Shown here piece by piece: positions 10,859 through 24,200 of a stretch of 64,000 bases of DNA. The stretch is taken from assembly GCF_027580225.2 (NCBI RefSeq), contig NC_073360.2, positions 12,658,501 to 12,722,500 on the forward strand, written 5' to 3'. Origin of the DNA: Misgurnus anguillicaudatus. Taxonomy: Eukaryota > Chordata > Actinopteri > Cypriniformes > Cobitidae. Under the pieces are notes generated by a model, which worked only from the letters and a program-made list of their open reading frames with translations, was not told where the DNA came from and ran no database searches. The stretch's first letter is position 1, and each line of letters begins with the position of its first letter. Both the position numbers and the translations under genes were made by a program.

Positions 10859-11616
10859 TGCTGCGTTTACACCAGCCGCGGTAGAGGCGTCAAGTGCGAC
10901 GCTGTGAAGTCAATGTGAAGACGCGTTGATGCGCGTCTGGAGGTCTCGTGGCGCGGATGAGGCGTTTGGCGCTGTGCGGTAGACGCAATTCCGCCTCATT
11001 CACACATCTAGTTTGCGCGAATGGCACGAATTGAGCGTCTGTTTTGTGCATTTTGCGTTTGGTGCAAATTTGCGGCTGACGCCCGAGTTGATAAATTTGA
11101 ACTTTGGCGGATTTTCGCAGCGCATTAACCAATCAGGAGCCTGCTTGCTGCTGTGGTGGCAGCCCCACCCGGAGTCACTCATTCAACATGAAGGAACGCT
11201 TGATATTGTCCGTGAGCGGTCACCCGGAGCTATACGACACAAGTTCTTATTTCTATAGAGACAGGAATAAAAAAGACCTCGCTTGGAAGAGTGTCAGTGA
11301 GGACTTTGGGCAACCTAGTAAGTTGTAAATACACATTTCACTTTTGAGTCACGTGACGTTTATCAACCCGCACTGTTTATTTTCCCCCTATAGTAAGGTG
11401 ACCAAATACAAACCGGTAACTCTTTCGATAAATGCACAATCAACATCAGCCATCTTGCAAACAGACAACCGCATAGCACTTGCCCCTCCCACAAGAAGCG
11501 GATTTTGCCTCTGACGCGCATCAAATGCATGCTTTCAAACTGTTCAAGCGGCAAACTAGGCGTGGTAGACGCGATTTTGACGCCTCAAACGCGGTTGGTG
11601 TAAACGCAGCATTACA
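10859..11616 (+). mobile_element. Harbinger-derived element with MADF exon
   Basis: Terminal inverted repeats ATGCTGCGTTTACACC and GGTGTAAACGCAGCAT are followed inward by matching GACGCCTCAA-type sequence. The interior carries a first exon of a MADF DNA-binding protein (11188-11317), the accessory gene of PIF/Harbinger transposons. The transposase gene is missing, so the element is an internally deleted, non-autonomous copy. A related shorter MITE lies at about 44819-45246. Confidence 0.7.
11188..11317 (+). pseudogene. MADF-domain first exon of a Harbinger transposon (fragment)
   Basis: ATG at 11188 opens a clean frame of 43 residues with MKERLILSVSGHPELYDTSS, then YRDRNKK and AWKSVSEDFG, the N-terminal half of a MADF/Myb-like domain. 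It ends at a GTAAGTT donor. MADF proteins of PIF/Harbinger elements bind the transposon ends and help the transposase enter the nucleus. Downstream exons are absent within the element, so the gene is a remnant even though this exon shows no stop or frameshift. Confidence 0.75.
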
Positions 11617-11824
11617 GCTGTCCTTCTCACCTGCGGAGCGACTGACCCCACACAGGCATGTTGGGCTATACAGCTCGGCTGATCGCAACCGTGTTGGTTT
11701 GGGACGACAGCGCCTCTGTTGGTGGAACTCGTAATGCTGGGTTCAAACTACAGAATATTTCTGTCTGTTAAATGTGTCTTCACTTTGAAATTCTTGGAAA
11801 GACACATGACCAAGCACCGTTAGC

Positions 11825-12158
11825 TAGTGATGGGAGAAACAAAGCTTTTTGAAGCTTCGAAGCAATTGGTTCAATTTATTTAGTTTTTCGAAGCGTTCGA
11901 AACACCACACACGCTGGCGACACCTGCTGGTCAAAACAGTGTAAAAGCAGTTCTGTCCAAACATTTTACACTTTTTTACAACTCCCCCTAGTGGTGAATC
12001 ATCAAATTTCGAAATGTTTTGAAACAGTTATGACGTAACGAAGCCTCGTTTGCTAAAATCACGTGACTTGGCCAGTTTTGAAACACGCTCCGAACGAATG
12101 ATTCGAAACAAAAGATTCGTAAAAGTTTCATGCAGTGCTTCAAAAGCGACCATCACTA
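11825..12158. mobile_element. hAT-type MITE (TAGTGATGG ends)
   Basis: Ends TAGTGATGGGAG and CGACCATCACTA are inverted. Flanking 8-mers CCGTTAGC (11817-11824) and CTGTTAGC (12159-12166) differ at one base, consistent with an old hAT duplication. Contains GAAGCTTCGAAGC-type palindromes. Non-coding. Confidence 0.75.
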
Positions 12159-13118
12159 CTGTTAGCTACCTTCAACCACATGTGTGATGTCATTGAGAAG
12201 GCGGAGCTCCGGAAACAAGAGCGTAAACAAACATCATAAAGACGGAAGTATTGTTGCCGTAGATGCCGTGCATAATGTAGCAGCACCATTACCATCATCT
12301 CTCTTTTGTTTCGCCATGTTTGAAAACTGCGTATAGAAGAACTTCCGTCGAGGAGGACCAAAGAAAATTTTGACGTCGGTAGTCGTCAATTATGTGTTAC
12401 TGTATTGTTGCATCCTGACGAACATCAATGTTTCCGAATCACCACAGATTGTGCCACATCGTGCTGTTATTGTGTAGTCTAGACCCGGCTTAATATGTTT
12501 CCCCAGGAGCAATGACGGCCTGTCAAACAAACCAACACACTCTACGCTGTTATTTTTAACTTTTTAAGTTTTGTTACCCGTTCGTGATCGACTCCTCTCG
12601 CTTACTGCTGCACCTCCCACCGAGCGATTGTCTTCAAATCTTTTTTTAAAATAAAATTTTTCTTTTTCAATCCGATATGGCATTAAATCTCTGCTCTCAC
12701 CACGTATATATTTACTATATCTTTAGATAGAAATATATATGTATATATTTTGACAACAAACATTGCAATATATTTTCTTTTTTCTTTTCTTTTGTATTGC
12801 AGGAGCCCTGATGTAGTACTTTTTCCATTGAAATCATTGGGAGAGTTTGTTGATTTTTGGAAGTTTCTCTGTCTTGGGGCTTTGCTTTGGGAACCGAGCG
12901 AACGAAGGAGGGTCGTTCGATTCGTCTAAGTGTCTAATTCTCTCCCCGCCTCATTCACTCGGTTCCTTTTTCGTTCACCCCTGCGCTACCTAAAGCTACA
13001 GTCTCTACGACTTTTAAATAGGAACGACCGCTAGAGTCTTTGTGTGGGGAAGAAAAGCAAAGAATAAAGAGAAACGATTAGCAAACGCAGGAAAAGCTAC
13101 ACAGCGACGGCAGATATC

Positions 13119-13152
13119 GCTCTCTCTTTCTTTCTTTCTCTCTCTCTCTCTC
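13119..13152 (+). repeat. CT-rich microsatellite
   Basis: Nearly pure (CT)n/(CTTT)n tract. Comparable simple repeats in the window are (CA)n at about 13585-13612, (CT)n at about 19975-19995, (CA)n at about 31838-31862, (GA)n at about 34735-34763 and (GT)n at about 34850-34930. Confidence 0.85.
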
Positions 13153-14695
13153 ATTGTTTCTATCTGCCTCTACTTCCTCCCTATCTCGCTTACATGTCCC
13201 ACCTTTCTGCCTGCGCTCGGCCCATCCAGGAGAGGCTGTTAGGCGTTCACAGTGAGACAGAAGAAATGGTGACGTTTCGGGGAGGTCTGGGTTTGGGGTG
13301 AGGAGGGGTGAGATAAATATATGGCATCAAACACAAACAGCCAAACAAACGAACAGACAGCAAAACAAGCCTTTCATATATAAGGAAGTTTAAGGAAGGA
13401 GATTCGTCTTATTCTCCTTGCACCCCCTTCTCTCAGCTGGACTCTCTTACAGACTGTGTAACACGATGGGCATTACTTTCTTTCTGTTCTCCATAGAGAT
13501 ACACAATGCGGAGAGCCCGAGCGCACAGGCCTGATTTCGAGGTGTGCTATCCACACGTATACATATATATCTACACATATACATACACGTGCACACACAC
13601 ACACACCACACAATCACACAAGCTCAGTGGATCCACCTGGCCCTCAATAGTGCTAAAGTTCAACATTTTAAAAATAGAAAAGCAAACCCAAAAAAAAGTA
13701 CAGTAACCATACATCCTGTGAAAATGGCTCCAGACATTTTTTTCCACACGTTTTCCTGTTTGTTTACAAAATAGTCAATAACACTCTATACTGTGTATCA
13801 ATTGCATGAAAAAATCCCAAAGGCTCGACACAGGCAGTCTTCGAGCTTGTCTTTTCCAAACCGATCGGAAGGGGCGAAAGACGGACACCGTGGTGGATTC
13901 TTTTATGCATAAGCTTTCCGAGGCAATGCGTTGCGGTATGAGAGACGTAAATAAAATAAAGAGACACTTTTGACAGCATTAAAACATCTAGACAGGTTAA
14001 TGTGAAACGATATATCTCTAACCGTTGCTTTTGTCCTGTCCTTTCAAGAAATCAGATGAGCGAGTGCACATGGAAAGCATTTCGTGCATAAGGTCCAAGG
14101 TGTCGTTGACAGAAAGAGAAGTAGAACGAGAGAGGGAGGGGGTAAGAAAAGAACGAAATATAAAACGTGAAGGCAAAATTAAGGAAAGGGTTCCCGGGCG
14201 GTTGGCATATTTAATCCAGGTAGAAGGCGGGAAGGTGAGCGAAGGAGAAAGATCAAAAAGTAAAGCGAGTTGGCTTTGTTCAGACAGGCTGCAAAAATCT
14301 GATTGGTTTGATGTATCCAACTTATTGTACTGCAAAATATATTGATGCTTGCAAACCGATTCGAGTTTGTGGGTTCTCTCATGCAACTCGTGAGTTTAAG
14401 ATAGACACAACCTCTTTTATACATTAAAAGCTACTTTTCATTGTTGTTTGAGAAAGGATGTAAACTGCAGACTCTGAACAAACCTATCAGAATTGCGATT
14501 TAGTAAGCCAAATCAGATTTGTACGCAGTGTGAACAAAGCCTCAAAGAAAAGATGTCAGACAGGAAGAGAACGGGAAGAGAGAAAGACCCCTGTGCTGTA
14601 AAAGTCCCGGCAATGTTCGGTTACGCCCGTGCCCGGCGACGGACAGACTCCAGGCGTTCGTGAGAACGTACTGTTTGCGTATACGTGTGTGTGAA

Positions 14696-15228
14696 CTACA
14701 CCAGCGTGTAGGATTTGGAGTACGCCCCAGCATTCTGCTTTTGCAGTCTGCCCAGGCCGGACGAACTGCTCTCTAGCAGAGAGTCCCTGGATCCCCCGAC
14801 CTTGGAACTGCCAGGCGTCGGGCCGCCGCCACCCGTGGAGCTCCCGCTAGCCGCCGCTCCGGCAGCCGCGGCCCCGCTCGGGACCGACGAGGTGGAGGAG
14901 GTGCTGGGCATGGTTAGAGTCCTCTGGGGCAAGGTGGCCGTGCCTGAGCTGATGCTGGAGCTTCCGGCGGCCCCGCTCGAGGGTGGGCCTGACGTACCGG
15001 AGGCCCCTGAACTGGTCAGGCTGCTCAAGCCGCCGTGGCCCAGCGTCAGGGCCTGCTGCTTGGAGGGGTCTAATGTCATGTGGCGGCCCTGCGTGTGGTA
15101 GGCGCGGGCGGCGAGGCTTCGGATGGAAGCCTCACGGGGTGGAACAACAGGGCAGGGGTCATGCAGCTCGGCCTGCTTCCGAAAGAAAGGGTCCGTCTTC
15201 ATGTAGAGGGGGAGGTTACAGTACTCAC
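14696..15228 (-). CDS. dscaml1: dscaml1 window exon 26 (last): tail, PDZ ligand, stop
   Basis: Residues 1396-1572 of the window protein, starting after CCTGCAG with GT completing a Ser codon and ending in TAG at 14696-14698. Holds [44 protein letters not shown], then about 90 residues rich in Ser, Gly, Ala, Thr and Pro, then GSRDSLLE and KSYTLV at the C-terminus. The low-complexity part differs from the Pro/Ala-rich mammalian version. The exon is strongly GC-rich against AT-rich flanks, which leaves the opposite strand open too (14715-15101); that antisense frame is a shadow. Confidence 0.96.
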
Positions 15229-18200
15229 CTGCAGGAAAGAGAGAGGTTCAAATTAATTTATTTATTTACAATTTTGTAAATACAAATAAAATCTTATATT
15301 TACTCATTCCCCGCCAGCCTTTTTTTTTTAAAGTTGCCTGCCAGCATTTTTTGTGATTTTAACAAAAGTTTCACAAAATGCCCTCCAGGAAAATGTTCTT
15401 CTATAAATATATAAACATACAAATATATCAAATGAAAGAACAGACCCTCTGCTTTCAAACAAACAAACAAAACGGGAACAAAAACGTTTTATCCTCTCTT
15501 CATTTGTTCTCTTTTTATAACCACTTAAATATGGGTAGGTTTCTTCCAAATTTCGAGCAAAAAGCTGAAATAATAGCATTTTTGGAAAAAAAATTTCTTA
15601 GAGATCAGATTCAAAATGTTTATCAAAACATACATGAAGTTTAAAATTAATTAAATTAGTTTTTGCTTCAGTTTTTTATAAATTCGATAATAGCAGAATT
15701 ACAGGATTACCGTAAAAACTTGTCAGGAAATGTTTTCTCTTAATTGACGAAATAACTTGTCAATGGTGGGGAAATAGTTAATTATATTAATTTTATTTTG
15801 TAAAGTATTCATTATATTCATAGTATTTTTAATATATTTGTTTTAATATTTTTCTTTTTAATAAATGAAAGCCATTTATTAAGAAAGTACATAAAAAATC
15901 TGCTTTCAAAAATGTCTCTTTCTTCACAAGTTGGAATTTAATAATAATATATATTTTGAGCTGTCAAGTAAGAGTTCACAGGTAATATAAAATACAATTT
16001 GTCGCAATGCAAATCCGTCGAAACCTCCGTTTATGCTTATGAGACAATTTGACGTATTCTTTGCAAGGCTGTGCATTGGACTGCATGTACGCTCACCTAC
16101 ACATAAAAAAACGTATACTTGGGACTTAACTTGCAGTTTTTGGTATTGATTGCAACTTTAATACAAATCAATAACTTTTAATAGTAGAATAGATAGAAAT
16201 TATGGGACATAATATTTAGGGGTGTGAAAAAACATGATATTGGGTTCAAGAGAACCAGACGAGATTTTTACACTTTTTTTAAAGAAATCCTCAATGCTAA
16301 AATATATGAATGAAAAACTGAAATCTCATAATTTTGAAATGTTTTAACTAATCTAGGACTGTCCCTAACATTAATTTTGGTATTTGATATTATGAAATAA
16401 TTTCATATTTTTTGGTTATAAAATAGACCTAAATAAGCAATAACCTTTTAAATGACATAATAATGGCAATGCAGTAATAACTGGTTCAAATAAAGTATCG
16501 AAACCAAGTAAACACATAGTTTTATAAAAAAACAAACAAAAAAAACAAACATGTAGCCTATGTAATAAAAAGCAGCATTATGTATTATAACAAATGCTTG
16601 CAGAGGGCGCTAGCGGATGTTATTTTTACTTTCACTTTAGATTGAAAAAACGCTTACTTTTAACCAAACTTTTAGTTTAAATCCATATAAATATTTAATA
16701 TTTGTCAAATTCTTTACAATATAAATAATACAGCCACTGTCATTCTTGAGCAAGACATTAAATTATTTAAACACAAGAGTGATTGTTGAGACGCTTCACA
16801 TCTGACACTGATCAACAGACAATCACAATGCGTGTCAGACTTTATATGAGTTCCTGAACAAACATTATTGAAAATCCAAACAAAAAAGCACACACGCAGT
16901 AAAATGCATGCACTGTAAAAGGTTTTGCCACAAACTCAACGTTATGCTAATATCAGGATACAGCATTTCACCTCCACGAAAAATCTTGTGACACATTCAA
17001 TCATGCGAGATCTTGTCGCACCCCTAATAATAAGACATGGAGACTCAATGAAAAATCGAGGTTGATTCTCACTTGCACCACGGCTCATCGTTTCAAAGCG
17101 TGTGCTAAAGCTTTCCCCTTTTAAAAGCACCTAAATGTGCTGTGAACTCACTTTTGTTGGCCCGGTGTGGAATGGGCACTGCCACGTTCTTCCCCCGGTC
17201 GTAGTCCTGCGGTTTAGGCGGGGAGGCAGTAAAGCGGCAGATGCCCGGTTCGGACGGCGTGCTCATGGAGGTCATGCTGTCCGCGTTGTCATTGGTGCCG
17301 GTGGTCATCTGATCAGAGGAGCTGTCAGAAATGAAGCACTCTGTGATTTCAAACTTTGCGTGCTGCAGGTGTTCCTCCAGCTTGGCGTGTTCGTACGCGC
17401 GGGCCAGCTCCTCGTACGTAGAGGATGCGCTCTCAGTGGACACCATGCTGTTACGCCCCTTGTCTGAGAAAACAGAAAGACGAAAAATCTTAAAAGCGTG
17501 AAAACTTTGGAAACAGCATGAGATCTGTATGTGTGTGTGTGACTGAACCTGTGTCCTGTGAGAGGCTGGCGCTGTAGCTGTCACTCTCAGTAACCGTTAT
17601 GCCATGCTGGGAGCCCACTGTCCGCCAGTCCGAGGTGAGGGTTCGAGCGGGTGTGGACGCCTGGCATTTGGTAAGAGTCCATTGGCTGGAATATCGGTTC
17701 CTTGTGCTGTGTGCAGACTTGACGCTCTTCCTTGACACTGGATCTAAAGGGTTAACGTATGACACAAAATGATTCATCGTTCATTGATCTTTTATTGATC
17801 ATATTACAATCGGTTGTAACATACTGGTTCCTGGTCTGATGTCCGACATGTCAATCAAAGGACCTGTGTTCTGTATGAGGGCGGGGTGATGCACAGACAC
17901 GCCCGTGCAGAAACTCTGCGGGTTCACTGATTGGCTGAACTCCGTGTCTGTCACAGGAATGGTGGCTTTGTCTTCACCTGTTGGAAACAACACATCCAAA
18001 TGAAAACATTTGAATTTATTAGATTAAATGTTTCGTCTTAGAATTAATAAAAAAGCAAGTGAGAAAATTGTTGACATGCAAAGCTTATATAATTTGATAA
18101 GAAATGTTTTTCATTTTTAAAGTGGGGAAGGAATTTATACAATATTTGCTTTTTATGCACCTTTATGAAGTGTATGGTACAAAATGGACAAAAAAAATAC

Positions 18201-21200
18201 ACTTTTAAGCTATTTACTTGACAAATGGAAAAGCACAGCATCTGGGATTTATTCGAATATGCAAAAATGCATAAAAAAGTAAAAAGCTCTCAATTAATGA
18301 ATCATAAATGGACTACAATTGTATCTGTTATATATCCTCTTTGTTGTGATATTTTGTAGTCGTTGTCTTTTCTTTTATAAAATCTGCATGTGTTGTAATT
18401 TTTTCCTTCCTAAAATCTTCTTAAAGCTGAGCTTTAGTTGTCAAGATGTCAATTGTTTAAAGCTGGACATCACTTTTGGGCACTGCTGATGTTGCGGTCT
18501 CTTAGATGCATGAGATGTTATTGGATCTGAGAAACTGAGGAGAGAAGGGCACACACTGACCTATCTGTTTGATTCCCTCTTTATCCTCGATGAGCAGCTG
18601 TACACGAGGGATATCTATGTGCAGGCGGGGTCCCTGAGGTGGGCCTTTTACTGGAGTGTCAAAACTTCGATTGTTCTTACTGCTCCAGGTGCAAAACAAC
18701 CACAAAAAGACAAAGACAAAAAGTATTGCCACTGCCATTTTCTTGATCAGACAAACTAAGCAGCTCTTTATGAGTTAAACACATACAGGAAACTTAAATA
18801 CATGATTTACTATATCCTTACCTGATAAGCATCTCGGCCAAACTCTTAGCATCTGTAAAAGCAAATGGAGTTATTTTAGATTGCTTGTAGTACATTTTGA
18901 ATATACAGTACTGGGGGAATTGATGACACAATTACATTACAGCATCACTCCACCACTCTGATCTGTGTCGGTGGCATCACGAGGCCTTCTAGGTGGGCTA
19001 AATTTTATATTAAACAGTTACATTTACATTAAAATGAGTATGTCCCAGAAAACAATGAGATTGTGTTCAGGGGTGTCACTCTAAAAACAAGGACTTACAG
19101 AGGTTCACTGGCTTGTAATCATAGGGGAACAATTTTAAGCACATGTGTAAAATATAGAACCATATCTGGTACTATAGTGCTGCTATGACACCCCCGGATG
19201 ATTCTTCATAGGTGCTTTATAGATGCAATATAGCACTAAAAATGGTTACCCTATGATTACGCTCTTAGTGCTATTTTTTTGACTATATGCGACACTGCAG
19301 GAACTGACAGGTTGATGACATCACAGTACTACGAGAGCGGCAGGAGTTAAAATGTTATAGACACAATGACCTAAGTCTAAATGTGACTGCAGACATGTTC
19401 GAATAAAAATATCCTTAGACATGTTTGCAAAGTTTTTTTTTCAAACTTACAGAGAGCGTCTCCCTCAGACTGTAAACGAAGCCTGGGCGCACAAAAAAAC
19501 CACAGCTGGGGCGCACCAGATAACACGTCATCCACGTCACTGCAGTCACTTGACTTTAGTCTCGCACATGCGCTTTACAACAGACGCGGAAGAGAAGACA
19601 ATGCTGAATAAAGTCTTGATTTTTGTTATTTTTGGACCAAAATGTATTTTCGATGCTTCAACACATTTTAACTGACCCACTGATGTCCAAGGCCGCGTTA
19701 TCCTAATGGGCAACATGGGCTACAGCCCAGGGCCCTGAACACTAGGGGGCCTCCGAGACAATTCTATTTTGAGTTTTTAAAAACATTTTGATTGACGTAA
19801 TTATGCGTAAGCGCTACCTAGAACAGAGGCCCCCAACCACTGGGTCGCAAGAATGTTCTGAAAAAAATGTGTATAATAGCTACGTAATAGCTTATAGGAT
19901 ATTTTGTCCTTTAAGAGCCGACTTCAAATAACATCGATCATTTCCACTCTTGTACAAGGCCGCGGTCTCTCGTTTTCTCTCTCTCTCTCTCTCTCATGAA
20001 GACGTCGCAAATGACTGAAAAGTAATTTCAGAATTATCCAGCGATCGTGACACCATGATCAAAATAAACTCTTTAACTGCAGTAATAATATTTTAACGGG
20101 TTTTAACGTAGGTTTGAAAGGAACCTCAACAGTGTCAATCATCATTAAAATCATATCGTAAACGGGAGTCTCTGTGCCTCCGCGCCCCCGGCCGCAATTC
20201 TTCTGGCATCTCTCCTCATCATCTCCTCCTTCACTTAAACTTGGGGCTCGAACCCGACCTAAGGTCGAGCTGCCTTCAAAAACAGCGAGCCAAGTTTGTT
20301 TACCGTTAATTATTATGACTAAATATAGGCAGGCAATCTCGTGAAACAATGAAAGTAGGCTAAAACAATCCGTCAAAATATGGTTTTACACACCTATAGA
20401 AAATATACAATAAATAAAGCAATTATTAATTTTCTTAATGCATGATTGTTTTATCTTTACTTCTGTTTAAAACGTTATACATTTCGCAAAAGAGGATTTT
20501 CAGCACTTTTTCAGTTCGAACAGCAACTACAGGAGCTTGTTCAGTTTACTGCTCCAGTGTGCTTTTCCCAATGTGTAAATTGCATTATAAAAATCTTTCT
20601 CACCATCCTTGTATCGAATGCTTCGGGAGAAATGTCATGTTCGAAATTGGAATAAACTGAGGTCGTCAAGTGAGTAAAACATTTTGCATCAACTTGATTT
20701 AAATTAAGGAATTTTCTTTGAAAAAGAACAGAAAGAAGCTCTTTTAGTGGTGAGTTGTATTTAATAAATGTTATTTTCTGATTTGTAAGATTATAACTTG
20801 ATACTATTGTTTAATTTAATTACATAATTTAATTACATACATTAATGTCAAGTGAGTATGACATTTTGCGTCAACTTGATTTTGATGATTTAGTCGAGGA
20901 ATTCTCTTTAAAGAAGAGCAGAAAGAAGCACTTTTAGTTGCTTAATAAATGTTATTTTCTGTGCTGTTCTGATTGTAAAATTATTACTTGATAATATTGT
21001 TTAATTTGTTTAAATAATTTTAGCCTACATTTGCGTCAACTTGATTTTAATAATTTAATTGAGGAATTATATTTAAAGAAGAACAGACAGAAGCACTTTT
21101 AGTTGTGAGTTGCATTTAATAAATGTTATTTTCTGGGCTGTTTCTGATTGTAAAATTATTACTTGATATTATTGTTTAATTTATTTAAATAATTTCAGCC

Positions 21201-24200
21201 TACTTTTGCGTCAACTTGATTTTAATTATTTAATTGAGGAATTCGCTTTAAAGAAGAGCAAAAAGAAGCAATTTTTGTTGTAAGTTTTATTAAATAAATG
21301 TTATTTTCTGTGCTATTTCTGATTGTAAAATTATTACTTGATAATATTGTTTAATTTGTTTAAATAATTTTAGCCTACTTTTGCGTCAACTTGATTTTAA
21401 TAATTTAATTGAGGAATTATATTTAAAGAAGAACAGACAGAAGCACTTTTAGTTGTGAGTTGCATTTAATAAATGTTATTTTCTGGGCTGTTTTTGATTG
21501 TAAAATTCTTACTTGATAATATTGTTTAATTTATTTGAATAATTTCAGCCTACTTTGCGTCAACTTGATTTTAATGATTTAATTGAGGAATTCTCTTTAA
21601 AGAAGAGCAGAAAGATAGCCTGGGTGCCAGCCCATCTTAGCCCCGCCCACAAGATTTTGTAAACGGGAAGATGGATCTGGGGTTTCTGCGTTGAGGAGCT
21701 ACTATTTTAGGACAAATGCTGGTCGAATCAATCAAATTGTCAGGGCGGGCTTTATACGATGATGGACAGATAATCAACAGTAACGTAATGAACCACGTCA
21801 CCAAAGAGCGCGTGTGTTGAATGGCTGCCGCTGTAGAGTTCAGATGTGTGGATTCTGACATTGAGTCTGTACTAAAAGATATCGACAGAGCATTGATTTA
21901 AAAAGAGGAACAGAGAAACGCGAGCAGGGCATTTGTTGATGTCCTATTCGGCAAAAGTTGGTCGCAACTGAAATGGCTAACGTTATCACGGCGATGCAAC
22001 TCAGCGTGCACGACGAGATGGATATAATTAGCGGTCGTTGCCAGCTTTATTTAGAGTCCAATTCGTTTGCATGGAGAGGGCGGGTTTTATGACTTGTACT
22101 GCAGCCAGCCACCAGGGGGGCGATCAAAGAGAGGCTTCACTTTTCAAGACATATGATGCACACCCGACCCCTAAGCAAATGTCTGGCTCCACCCCTAATT
22201 GTGTTTATTTAAATATGGTTTATTGAAGTGTCATCAGGTCATTTAATGGCAAGTGAACTGGATTGCAGATTTATACCGACAAAGATGCAGTATATAAAAC
22301 TAGCATATTTGTTGAGTGAATTTGCCCAATGTGATTATGAAATATTTAGCTCCAGTTTTGATGTATTTCCTGCATTCTTACTCACCTCTTAATCTCTTAA
22401 GTCTCTTTTCTTTGCGTTTCTTGCGGATAATGAAGAGTAAAGCCATGCCTAGAGTCACCAGTATGACAGGGCAGCCGATAGAGAAAAGTTTTTTAACATC
22501 GTCTCCTTCACCTCTTGCTGATTTAATGGGAGGTATAGTGCCTGTGAATGAGAGGAAAGATATGAACCCTGTGTCCCAATTCACCTACTATACTCTAAAA
22601 GTATGTACTGTTTTTGTTATGGAAAAATATAGACATTTGAGTGCATTAACAGAGAAAATCTTATTTTTAGTACTGTTTTAGTAAAGTTTGACTTAATTTT
22701 CCAAACACCTGATTGCATGGCATTTCAACCAATCACCTCCCAGTACATGCAAAAATTAAGAGATTCTTGTTTTGTCAGCTTACTGCCATCGTAATCCAGC
22801 GTGGCAAACTGGGAGCTCTGGTTGCCGCAGCCGGCGCTGTTGCACGCCTTCATCTTCAGCTCGTACCAGGTGGCTTCCCGCAGCTCGGCCAGAAAGATGT
22901 CGGTTGAAGCGTTGGTGCGCACGCTCTGCCAGGCCCAGGTGCCTTTGGGACGAAAGTCGAGCAGGACGGCGGTGATAGGACATCCGCCGCTCGTCCAGCC
23001 CTGCAGGTTGAGGCGGGCGTGTGTGGAGTTGATGTGGGTAAAGAGAGGTTGGTCCTTATTGAACTGTGGCTCTAAAGAAAACCCAAAACAAGAGCACAGG
23101 TTTTCTTCATGTCATGCGTATGAATGCATCTTAGTATAAATGTCAATTTATAGATTTTATCTTTTCAGAGAGATGAGGATGCAAGAAACCATACTTTATA
23201 CATAGACTAAGTTGCTGTAAAGATAAAGATATAGTCCACTGACCTCGGCCGTGAGTCTTTGCTTCAATGATCTCGCTGATGCGGCCGGCTCCCACGCTGT
23301 TTTTGGCTGCCAGTTTGACTTTGTACCATGTACCACAGCGCAGGTTGTCTAACTTAAAGGATCTTTCGCTGGAACTAATAAAAACATCTTTCCATTCCTC
23401 AGTGTTATCCACTGAATACTGCAGCACGAAACCTGAAGACACACAGAATATGTGACAGTTGTTTATAATGTATAATGTCGTATAAGGTAGAATGCTTTGA
23501 AGGATTCAGAATAACATTTTACCATACTACCACCATGCTGTTTTTTACAGTATTTATGGCATATAGTATTTTAATCCCATTCATACCCTATTAGAAAAAG
23601 ATACAACACCTTTTCAGAAAGTACACTTTTGTGGGTTCATATTGGTACACATTGGAAATAGGTACATTCCTCAAAGGTACATGTCTGTACTAAAATGGTA
23701 TATATTAGGTCCTTGAACAACTTTTGCACCCTTTTCTGAGAGTTTACCAGAATGTGTACTGAATTGAATAATGTATCACAAAATGTTATATTACAACAAA
23801 TAATGAATCAGACGTAACAGCAATAAGAATTTAACATCTACTATAAAAGACTGTACTTTACAAACCCATTTACTGCATAAAATGTATAAATACACAGTAT
23901 CACTTTACTTGAAGGGGTGTTCATAAGACTGACATGACATAATCACGACATGTCACGTGTCATGAACATTAAGGAGATTTTATGCACATTTATGCCAACT
24001 GTTATTCAGTATCATTTGTACAATTATGTCATTTTTTAATGCAAATATGACATTGTTTGGACAAAAACCAATATATCATAACGTGTAATAAATCTGTCAT
24101 AAATATGACATAGCAGAATAATTATGAAACTTAAGAAACTACCTAGCTTTATGGGTTAACATTACATATCATAAAATATAATGTTTTCAAATAAAATTTT

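Larger units (their letters stand above)
8943..14695 (-). other. Region downstream of dscaml1 stop; 3' UTR of unknown length
   Basis: The dscaml1 3' UTR must begin at 14695 and run leftward. Its end cannot be fixed: a minus-strand ATTAAA is near 14207 and several AATAAA motifs lie at 9.4-9.8 kb and at 8956-8961. Because a Harbinger element (about 10.9-11.6 kb) and a hAT MITE (11.8-12.2 kb) interrupt the region, a UTR ending before 12.2 kb seems more likely than one reaching 8.95 kb. No protein-coding gene is supported here. Confidence 0.4.
18853..22385 (-). other. dscaml1: dscaml1 intron with tandem array and mobile-element debris
   Basis: Contains the 175-bp monomer array (20684-21616), degraded dispersed repeats at 19690-20400 (part resembling 41837-42100), and an element-like stretch at 21617-22200 whose plus strand has a broken frame from 21822. 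No dscaml1 exon is expected or seen. Confidence 0.6.

Noticed and set aside
14715..15101. 128-residue plus-strand frame
   Set aside because: Antisense shadow of the GC-rich last dscaml1 exon; its composition is simply the reverse of the Ser/Gly-rich linker.
17490..17777. 95-residue minus frame read straight through 17549-17743
   Set aside because: Its start and end are intron sequence; the real exon inside it is listed with splice boundaries.
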